NCBI RefSeq assembly: GCF_038051995.1
Contig: NZ_CP150290.1
Location: forward strand, 3,462,001 to 3,526,000
DNA length: 64,000 bases
Origin: Paenibacillus sp. FSL H8-0537
Lineage (GTDB): Bacteria > Bacillota > Bacilli > Paenibacillales > Paenibacillaceae
Direction: 5' to 3'
Below, piece by piece: positions 46,947-55,900 of this stretch (position 1 is the first letter of the stretch; the number at the start of each line of letters is the position of its first letter). The notes beneath the pieces are model-generated. The model worked only from the letters and a program-made list of their open reading frames with translations, ran no database searches and had not been told where the DNA came from. Made by a program: the position numbers and the translations under genes.

Positions 46947-47080
46947 TGATTTAAAACAAATCTTAACAAATTATAAACGTAAGTTTTTCAGTGGCCTCGA
47001 TGAATTCAGAAGTCATCTCCTAGCTGCTTAAGGCTTCAATACCGTTTTTTAACACTGTCCATAATTGAGGTTACAGTTCA

Positions 47081-47100
47081 TTTCGCAAGGATGGTTTTTT
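47081..47100 (-). terminator. One half of the Tc-operon terminator, split by the mobile element
   Basis: CGCAAGGATGGTTTTTT here and AAAAAACCATCCCTGCG at 43886-43902 are complementary (one G-T/C-A position). With the element and one TTTC removed they would form a 17-bp stem with a loop of about 7 bases and T-runs on both strands, just beyond the last Tc gene. As it stands the arms are 3.2 kb apart. Confidence 0.7.
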
Positions 47101-47106
47101 ATAAAG

Positions 47107-47766
47107 TTAGGAGGCTGATATCGGCTCTCCCCAGCGTGTCATACCCACCAGATCCGGATGGTCATCCGGGCAAGACTCCGTCGGAAGCTTGGTCTTCTTG
47201 GACAGCACACATCCACACTTGCCGCAGATTTTCTCCGCGGCATCGACAGTGGCCGAAGTGGTTCCGGAAAGTGCGTTGTACAACAGCTTATCCGGCTTGT
47301 TTTGAATGTGCGGGCAAGTCATGCAAGCGTTCATCCGTTTGCGGAAAATATCGTCTTCCACAGTGGCAAAACCTGCTCTTGCCCACTTCCACAGCGCTTG
47401 TCCGGCTTTCTTGGCCAAATCCGTATTGGAATGTGCCGCCGCAGGCCCTCCAGTAAAAGTAGACACCTCTGTTGCATGTGAGAGTGATGCATCAGAAGCA
47501 CCCGTTGTACCTGATACTCCGGGCGATCCTAAAACCTCCTCTCCTTCGCCCATCTCCACAATTGGAGGATTGTTCAGCAAATGAGTTAGAAACATCTCCG
47601 ACCTTCGTGCTGACAATAAATTATGCGCGTAACTTGGATCATGAACAGCCGCAAAAAGAACCTTTTCCGAAACCGGACCTTTCAAACCCAGGATGATGCC
47701 GAATTGCTCGCACTGCTCTTTTATACTTCCCGTGAATGCTCCCATCTCTTGGGCGGCTGATTTCAT
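47107..47766 (-). CDS. Cysteine-rich zinc-ribbon protein of the Tc operon
   Basis: The 219-residue protein has an unassigned N-terminal part (about 1-60), a low-complexity Gly/Ser/Thr/Ala middle (about 70-120) and a C-terminal cysteine module: CMTCPHI, then ICGKCGCVLSKKTKLPTESC. This CxxC...CxxCxC...C pattern is like the small zinc-ribbon proteins seen in phages and bacteria. It is the last gene of the Tc operon, 35 bases after the Hint-domain gene behind AAGGAGAATAG. Nothing in known Tc loci that I recall corresponds to it, so a chaperone, release or delivery role is only a guess. The stop lies seven bases from the terminator remnant. Confidence 0.8.
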   Translation of the reverse strand: MKSAAQEMGAFTGSIKEQCEQFGIILGLKGPVSEKVLFAAVHDPSYAHNLLSARRSEMFLTHLLNNPPIVEMGEGEEVLGSPGVSGTTGASDASLSHATEVSTFTGGPAAAHSNTDLAKKAGQALWKWARAGFATVEDDIFRKRMNACMTCPHIQNKPDKLLYNALSGTTSATVDAAEKICGKCGCVLSKKTKLPTESCPDDHPDLVGMTRWGEPISAS

Positions 47767-47801
47767 AGCTATTCTCCTTTGTGCTTTTAATCGTTCAACT
47801 T

Positions 47802-49970
47802 TTATTTCAACGTTATTTCAGCTGAAGCGGAATTCGGGTCCAAGGTCGAGCCGATGTCTGATGTTAGCGCTCTGGACACCGAAACGGTATAAGCCACTCC
47901 GCGCTGTAGATTGACCTTCAGCAATACGGAAGAACGGCTGCTGCCAGATGTTACAGCGCTAATAAGGGCACTTGGCTCAAATGAAAAATCATCCTCATCG
48001 GCTGCATTCAGCGCCTTAACGGCTGTATTAAATTGCAATTCAACGCTGGAGCTGGCATGAAGCAAAGCGTAACGAACCTCTTCTGTAAGCAGCGTTTTAT
48101 TTTCCCCGGTCAGATCCGCGAATAGGAACGATAGGTCTGTGACTACTGCGAAATCCGCTGTGATCAAACCTGTTGCATCGACGATTTGATTATCCTGCAG
48201 CAGCTTGAATGCTTTCGCTGCGATGTCAGGCGTTATATCAGCTGTCACCAGCGAGGATGCTCTAATGGTCGCTCCAGTTACTTTCGCTCCGATTACCTTC
48301 AAGCCGTTCGCTTCTGGACCACCAATGCCGTTCGGTGGGAAATTCATGCCATTGCCTGCTTCTATGGCATCCATTCTAGTTCCCGTAGTTGGCTTGTAAA
48401 AATCGCTTTCATAAGCATCATGCAACGAAACATTTATGTTATTAAAGATGACAAGTTGAATTTGGTGCAGCGCGCTAGTCATCAATGGGGCGTAAAGCGT
48501 ACCGAAGAACATATTTTGCAAAATAGCAGGTGTATAGTAATCACTCATGCCAACAGAAGTGTAGCCATCTGCGTTCAAAGGCGCGCTCTTCTGAAGACGG
48601 CTGACCATATTCCCGAGAATGAACGCCATTCCTTCCATGCCAAGCCCCTTGATACGCGTTAAACCGCCCGAAAGTACAACGTATTGCTTGCCGTATTGGG
48701 TGAAGGCGTAAGCGTTGGGCTCCAGACGTCCGATATCATGATAGAACGTAATATCCGGGTAGAAGCCTTGGAACAGGTTCACTAGGTATTTTACCATGGC
48801 ATTGCCAATACTCACTTCCGTAAAGTTCCATCTTTCCGCTCTATCGTTTACGTCAATCGCTTGCAAAGGGCTAAGGAAGGCAGCAGCATTGTCTGGCACA
48901 AAAGCTACATTTGATCCGTGTACATAAAATTTGCTCAACTTCGCAGCCGCTTCAGGAGCAGCAGCAACGGATAACGTATCCGATTCAGCGTTGCTCTTTG
49001 TGCTAAAGGACATATAATTCCCGGCAACCAAGTGTGAATGAGCCGCTTCATATTCTTTGGTTCCCAATTTCGGTTGAGCCTCCATATCCTCTAGCAGACC
49101 GCTTTCCATAAGGTCCCGCTGACGAATTTGCAGGTTGAAATCGCCGGAAACCAATCCCTCAGAAAGCAGCAAATGGCCGTCCAGCGATCCATTAAAGGAA
49201 ACGTCTGTAGCGATATGATGCACCCCGCCTGTGTATTCGCCGATGCTGATTTCGTTAATTTCTACCTCCGTAGCATTATAGGAAATCAGCAAGTCATGAC
49301 CCGGCACGAGACGGTCAGCCCGCTTAAGCTTGCCGCTAGGCATTAGGAACAGATGGTCCGGAGTGACGATGATGCTTCCATGACCGCCGAATCGGATGTA
49401 GACCATAGCAGGCTGATGACTTTGAGGACCAGTGCCGTTGCTGAAGTTCAATCTGGCTTTCTTCCACTCCAGTTGGATACCTTGCTCGCTTTGCTGCAAG
49501 CTGGCTGTAATGACTTTATCCCCTACACTAAACTTCTCGATTGCAGTGTGGCCCTGTGGTGTCCCGATTTGCGTACCGTGGGCGAAACAGGAGCAGCAGC
49601 AATAACAGGTGACAACGTTCCAGGTTTCTCCCAAACCCATACAGCCGCGGTTGCCGAGCGTCGCATGGCTCATATCGGAAGGATTGCGCGTATCAAAGCA
49701 TACCTGAGCTGCAAACGGGTACAGATAATCATGCGGGGAACAGCCCGGCACAGGGTTTCCGTTAATATCCGTACATTGGCATAAACGATGGGCTTGAGGG
49801 GAGAAGTTAACATTATCCTGACAATGCTGTCCGGGGCATACTAGATAAAAAGGCTTTCCGAATTGAAAATTATTGTTGTTAATATCCTGAGGATTCACTT
49901 GAGACCAGTTTACATCCGTTAAATTTTGCGCTTTACCCAAATTGATTTCAAGAGAGTCTAAACAATCCAT
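47802..49970 (-). CDS. Hint-domain protein with degenerate M48-peptidase-like region, Tc operon
   Basis: The 722-residue protein has four parts. Residues about 1-125 are Cys-rich (CPGQHCQDN, LCQCTDINGN, CYCCCSC). About 127-235 is a Hint (Hedgehog/intein-type) domain, starting at CFAHGTQIGTPQGHTAIEKF and with the histidine block IVTPDHLFLMPSGKLKRADR. About 385-470 resembles M48 metallopeptidases (PNAYAFTQYGKQYVVLSGGL), but where HExxH should be it reads LGNMVSR, so no zinc catalysis is expected. About 575-722 holds a copy of the helical module also found in TcA and TcB, then a beta-rich end. Hint domains can splice or cleave themselves; the cysteine after the Cys cluster could be the reactive residue. 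It follows TcA by 20 bases. Confidence 0.82.
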   Translation of the reverse strand: MDCLDSLEINLGKAQNLTDVNWSQVNPQDINNNNFQFGKPFYLVCPGQHCQDNVNFSPQAHRLCQCTDINGNPVPGCSPHDYLYPFAAQVCFDTRNPSDMSHATLGNRGCMGLGETWNVVTCYCCCSCFAHGTQIGTPQGHTAIEKFSVGDKVITASLQQSEQGIQLEWKKARLNFSNGTGPQSHQPAMVYIRFGGHGSIIVTPDHLFLMPSGKLKRADRLVPGHDLLISYNATEVEINEISIGEYTGGVHHIATDVSFNGSLDGHLLLSEGLVSGDFNLQIRQRDLMESGLLEDMEAQPKLGTKEYEAAHSHLVAGNYMSFSTKSNAESDTLSVAAAPEAAAKLSKFYVHGSNVAFVPDNAAAFLSPLQAIDVNDRAERWNFTEVSIGNAMVKYLVNLFQGFYPDITFYHDIGRLEPNAYAFTQYGKQYVVLSGGLTRIKGLGMEGMAFILGNMVSRLQKSAPLNADGYTSVGMSDYYTPAILQNMFFGTLYAPLMTSALHQIQLVIFNNINVSLHDAYESDFYKPTTGTRMDAIEAGNGMNFPPNGIGGPEANGLKVIGAKVTGATIRASSLVTADITPDIAAKAFKLLQDNQIVDATGLITADFAVVTDLSFLFADLTGENKTLLTEEVRYALLHASSSVELQFNTAVKALNAADEDDFSFEPSALISAVTSGSSRSSVLLKVNLQRGVAYTVSVSRALTSDIGSTLDPNSASAEITLK

Positions 49971-49990
49971 TTTTCATTACCTCTTTTCGT

Positions 49991-52900
49991 TTAGTTAGTC
50001 ATACTTGTCTTTGTGAACACATTTGATTGATAAGTTATAATAACGGTTAACCCTGCTAATACCTCCTGATTTAAAGCCCCATTCAACAAAAGAGTATCCG
50101 GCGTATTGGCTAAAGAAAATTGCAAAATGGCGTTTAAGCCGGTTCCTGTGACATTGCTTAAATTGCATGTTCCCAAGTTATTGTTTACGTTTACCGGGAT
50201 CACAGCATTGTCCCCCATTTTTAAACTCAAGAACGGCGTGCTCTGATCCTTATCGGATACGATTGCCAGATTGGACGTAAGGATCAGAACCGTGGCGGAC
50301 AGCAGTCTTACATCCGACAAGTGGGTCAAGATGGTACGATCCGTGACAGGAAAGCTTATTTGCTGTACCCCTTGGGTCGCTTGCGGACTGAACAAAGCGA
50401 ACCAATTACTCGGAAACGCTTGCTTCAGGTCGATCATTTTGGCCGGAGTATAAGGATAAGGAGCGCTTTCGGCATGCAGCTGTTGTTTCACCTGGTTAGC
50501 GAGTAGAGTCCCACCGTCTTTGGCCGTGTACTGAATCTTGACGATAATATCTGAGATATTGCTGAAATCAAAGCGATTGGTTTCCGGCGGCAGGTGTAAC
50601 GTCCACGAAGATACCGCGCCTGTCCCCTCGAACGGCAAATATCGCTCATCCTTAAAATCCAGAACAAACAGACCGGAATCATTCATCCCCCGAGTCACGG
50701 CAACCTGCTGCGACACATGGTTTTGCCTTAATACTTCTGGTCCCGGTGCAGGATCAGCCGGATTCAGGAGATAGCTGATCCCTGTAATATCGGATTGTAC
50801 GACGACAGCATTTCTATTTTGGACTAGTATCGCATTGATATTCTGATAGGGTCCAACTACAGCCGGTATGGAAATAGAGATTGACTTGATTTTGCGGCAG
50901 TAATGGCCAGGGAAGTCGAAATCGAACAGCTTCTCATTCAATTCGAAATCCAGCTTGCCTTGAACCCCCGTGCCGCCTGGCATTCCCCCTTTAAAAGCAA
51001 TAAATTTAACCGGGTCCAGATGAAGCAAGGATACGGTCTTTTCAAGCTCCAAATCTCTCGAGTTATTGAACAGATAAGCTTTCTCCATTTGATTCAAGGC
51101 CAGCAACAAGCCTTCCCCGGCAAGAAGTCCCCTGTGGAGGTTGTCCCAGTAATCGAATTGCAAAAATTGATCCTGCCGCTCCAGCTCATATTGATAGGCC
51201 GCTTGCGCAGCCATCGCCATATCCACTGCGAGCTGATAACATTGGAAGTAGGCTGTCGATAATCGGCTGATCATCCACTGGTAAAGCTCTTGGCTCGTAA
51301 ATTTGCCGCGCAGGAACTGTTCCATCTCATCATGCTGCTTTACGTTTTGTTGATGAATGTCGAGCTCCCTTTGCAGCATGGCGGAGCGCACATTCCCTCC
51401 AGTAATCTGTTGATCCAGCTGCTTGATTTCAGATGCCGCGACATCCCGCTGCAGCCCCCATTCTTCCCGGCGGCGCACATACTGAGCGCCGGTATTAATT
51501 AAGCCTGCGGCTTTATCCAAGCCGTTCGCCGCCCCGTCAGCCATAGATGCACCAGCATTCACGGCATCACCGAATTGCATCCCGCCATCCGCCAAGCCAA
51601 AAATATTCGGAGCCAGATAGGCCCCTATCGAGAGCCCATGAATGGCAATGGAAGCCACCTGAAGCTCCGTGGATAACCCCCTTAATGTTATATCCGTAAT
51701 TTCCAATCCGTTGATGTTCTCCTCATATAAAGTGCTGTAATGCTCTTGTCGGAATGCCGCACTCGTTCTGCTTTCCGTTAATGACGCAAGCGTACTTGCA
51801 ATCTCCTCCAATTGCTGCTCTTTAATCATTGTGGAGAGATTAAGAATGTTTTTTTCATGTGTGCTCTGGAGCAGAGACAAGCTTTCCGCATCATTGTGTT
51901 CAAGTGCGGCCAGCAGGCTGCTACCGTACTGTGTTAATGTGCCTGTTATGGATTTCGCCCGTTCCAGCATAAATGCAAATCGGTAAGGAACACCTTGATT
52001 AGCCGGTTTCAGTGAGGCTAATGGATTCACTCCGGCGCTGACCATGCGAATCAATTGGGCAGGATCAAGCGGCGGTTCGAATAGAGCCAGTGTTTGCGGG
52101 ATTCCCTGAATGTTGAGACAATGTCTGATTTTGAACAGACGGTCTTCCACCCGATCCCAATAGGCAATAAATTGCTTGTTTTCCGGCACACAGAAATAAG
52201 TGTCCAGTGCATTGAACGGTGCATAGGCCATTAAAGCGTCATTCGCGGCTGTCTCCTGCTCTAGCGCAATTAGAAACTGCGGAATGCCGTCTTTGAATTG
52301 CGCAAGAAGATCGGCGAATGTTTTCGGTGCAGGCTCTGGGGATTTCCCTATATTTTCGGGCCTTGGTCCCAGCAAATCATAAGCGTATACGTACATCATC
52401 GTTGCGGTCACGATGGCTTCCCATGTGTATTGCATAAAGTAGGAGTCGCCCCACTGCAATAAATTATCAATATAGGCCATTACCACCGCTTTCTCGTATG
52501 CACCGATTCGCAGCCCTGCAATCGCATCTGGATTGAACGGATCCATATTATAGGCCGCAATCTCCTGCGGATTGGTCAATTGTTCCTTTAACGTTTCCAG
52601 TGTATGGTTCCGGAAAGGATTAAACTGCCAGAAGCGAGCCGCCGGATTGCCTAATTTATCGTTTAACAACCGATTTCGGACTGAATCGATCTGCTTATCG
52701 TCCAAAAAGAAGAAAAGCTGGCTGATCGGCGTTGCATCCGAGAAATCCGCACTTACCGCACCTGCATCCGTAATAATCTTTTGATCAACCAGAATTTTGT
52801 AAATGCGCTGTGAACTGGTCAGCCCGATCGTCGAGGTTTGAAAATCTTCCGCACTGATCTGAAAAGGCTGCAAAGTCGGATTAAATATATACTGATACCA

Positions 52901-55900
52901 CTTCTCGGCCGCTTGATAGCTTTGGTTCGTTTTCAGCAAGTCCGCAATTAAGTAAGGGGCATGGAAAAACAATTCCCAATAGTAAGGCTTGTAGGCCCCC
53001 CAAAAATCAACTTGCGAACCATCGGCTGCATCGGGAGCAACTACATAATTGCCATCGAATTGGAACCGCTTAAACAACAATTCCGCCTCGATTGGAATCT
53101 GTTGCGACTCCAGACTGAGAAGCGCATCGACACCGCCTGTAAATAGCGTAGAGCTAAGCCTGTGCACCGCGGCCGTCGTAAGACGGAAGGCGGAGAAACG
53201 GTATTTTATGCTGCCGATGCCATCCTTGTTTCTGTCCAGAAAGCCGACAGACACCGGAAAAGGCCACTGATACAAAGTATCCATAACATGCCGAACCTTC
53301 AGATCCTCGTTCGGCTGTCCATCGAGCAGCCCTGTGACGTATTCGAGCAGCTCATAGAAATCAATATCCGCCAGTATTCTGCCATTAGGATCAAGGTAAC
53401 CCGATTTTATGCATTGTTGAAAAATCAACTGAGAACCGGAAACCTCAATATCAACAGGAGCAGCCGCCACGAAGGAATGATCGGTAAACATCGGGCTATT
53501 CATCAACACATTTACGACCGCCGATGTGCTCGCAACCAGTTGCGGCTGTAAATACTCTGTCAGGCTTTGGGCATCCGAGTAATTTTCCAGAACCCCCTCC
53601 TGATCCAAATATCCTCCTTTGACGAGTAAATTATAGATGGTTTGCGAACCGTTCGCGTCAATATTCAGATTGGACGAAATAAAAGAGGTCGGCGCAAAAA
53701 TCGTATCCGAATTTAGAAGCGCCTCGCTGATGGTTGGTACATTATCCTGTACCTCCGAAGCTGTATCCATGAACAGGAATGCCTCTTTATCCCCTTTGAA
53801 CAAGAACGCAGCCGGATGGTTTTTCACCGTAAGCAGTTCGTATTCGGTGCCTCTCATAGTACTGGACAAAGCTACCGTTCCACTCGCCTGGCTGATCTTA
53901 TTGAGCACATACGATGCTTTTGCCTGTACATTGGTCTGTCCTGCAAGATAGCCGGCAACGTCTTTCCCAAGCTGAACAAAGTTAAAGGAGCCTTTAGCCA
54001 AACCTCTGTCATTAAAGTAGCCTGATTTCACCAGACCGCCCCAGACCGCTTTGGACTGTATCGCATCCATTTCCAATGTCGTTGAAATGAAAGAAGAATC
54101 ATTCAAAGATACCGGAGCAAGGACTGGCGACGGATTTCGAATGGAATCAGCAGCATAGTTATCATAAAGAATCTGTGTGGTATCGATCAGATTCAGTCTG
54201 CCGGAGCTTCGGTCAATTTCAGGACGGAAATATGTCTGGCTGATCAACGCTTCTTTAGCAGCAATGATGTACTCATCAGGATTGACGATAAAGCCGGGCT
54301 GCAGATCATCATTGATAACGATTGGTTGAAACAGAGGCAGGAATCCCGTGTGCCCGACCTTTTTAGCCAGAACAAATTGCTGCACGACTTTATACAAACG
54401 ATTCTCAAATTGCTGCAGCGTATCCGTTGAAGAAACAGGAGCATTCGGCATCGTGAATGTGGATAAACCTCCAATGTCAATCATAGGACCAAAGAACAGC
54501 ACCAGCTTCTCAAATCGGTTGGCTCCGACGTTTGGCGTAAGATAATGGTTTTTCTCGATTTTGAGCGGATACACCTTATTCCACCAAAGTCTGGCAGGAT
54601 CGAACTGGGATGTATTAAAGAGCGTTTTGACCCCGTCCTGAACCATAAATGTACTGTTATCCGCCGAGATGACTGTATCTTCCGCCAACGTTTGCGGGGG
54701 AACCCAGCTACCGCTAAAATTGTAGAACGTATAACGAATGGTTGCTCTAACCGATTTTTGCCCAGTCGAGCCAGTACCGCTATCTTTCACGACCTTTTGT
54801 TCCACCCAGAACAGGAAGAGACGATTAAATACATAAACCGGGGATACCGTGTCAGCATTAATTGTGACTTTAATCTCGTTCCATTCCGACCATACATTGC
54901 CTTCATCCCGTGTCAAATAGTAATACTTGTAGGGCTGTGTTTCTGTCCTGGCAAAAAGATAGGTGACCTCTGCGTTGTCATGCGTTGGATCTGTGACATG
55001 GGTATGATAGGTATCGACTACCTTCAACTTAGCAAGCTCCGCAAAGCGGTCCAAATATTTTCGATACGCGGCTTCCACCGTATCTTTTGTAATATCGCCT
55101 TGCTTCAGCGTATTTTCAAACTCTGTGAAGAGCGCGGTTTTATTTTGCCTATAGGAAGGATCAATGTAATTCTCAGGATATAAAAACACTTGGCGGTTCG
55201 CTTCCCAAATCCGGTAGTTAATCATCCAGCTCCACCATACCGCAGGTATGTCAAAATGGATGACACCTTGCTCCAGCCGTTCCCTACTTCTGAGCAGGTA
55301 CAACTGTATGGCGTTCAGCGCTTCTTTAATATAAGAGATCGTTGCGCAGCCACTCATTTCGACGTCGATTAACAGATATTCATATAAATGACGACCATTC
55401 TGAATCCATCCGAGATCCTCCATTTTCGACAATGCGTTCAGCGCAGTAGAAATTAAAGCTGTTCGCTGCTTCTCCTGTACGGCCCCGTTAACCTGAAGAT
55501 ACAGAGTCTCCCAATTATCCGCGCCCAAGCGCGCCTTTAACGTCAATAACAGATTATTAGCGGCTACAGTATAATCCGCCCAATTCGCCTCAGCACCGAG
55601 ACCGGCAACTTTGCTTACATTGTCCAGCAGACTGAAGCTCGCGCCTGTGGACTTCATAACATTGATAACCTTTTGCAGCAAATAAAGCCGTTCCATTCGC
55701 GACAATAACGGGAACGACGCAAACAGGGAGAGCAGCTCGGTATCTGCAAGTCCTGTTATTTCTACTATGGCTGCAGCTGCGTCCGTGTCCGTAGCAGCAT
55801 TCATGTAATGAGAAATATCGCCAATTACATCATTGAAAAACACTTTCAACTCCTGATAGGCGTACACATCAAGCACGTTGAGCGCGGTCAACTTCGTAGT

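Larger units (their letters stand above)
43911..47080. mobile_element. IS3-type element interrupted by an IS1182-type element
   Basis: Both outer ends read TGAACTGTAACC inward, and the similarity continues (ATGGACA at the same distance), as expected for IS3-family terminal inverted repeats. The flanking bases TTTC (43907-43910 and 47081-47084) look like a 4-bp target duplication. The single transposase frame is at the left. Its 3' end is split: GAGGCCACTGAAAAAGT ends at 45333 and AAGTTTTTCAGTGGCCTC resumes at 46981, with AAGT possibly duplicated, so an IS1182-type unit of about 1.65 kb (45334-46980) sits inside. Without it the transposase would end EKVFQWPR. Confidence 0.82.
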
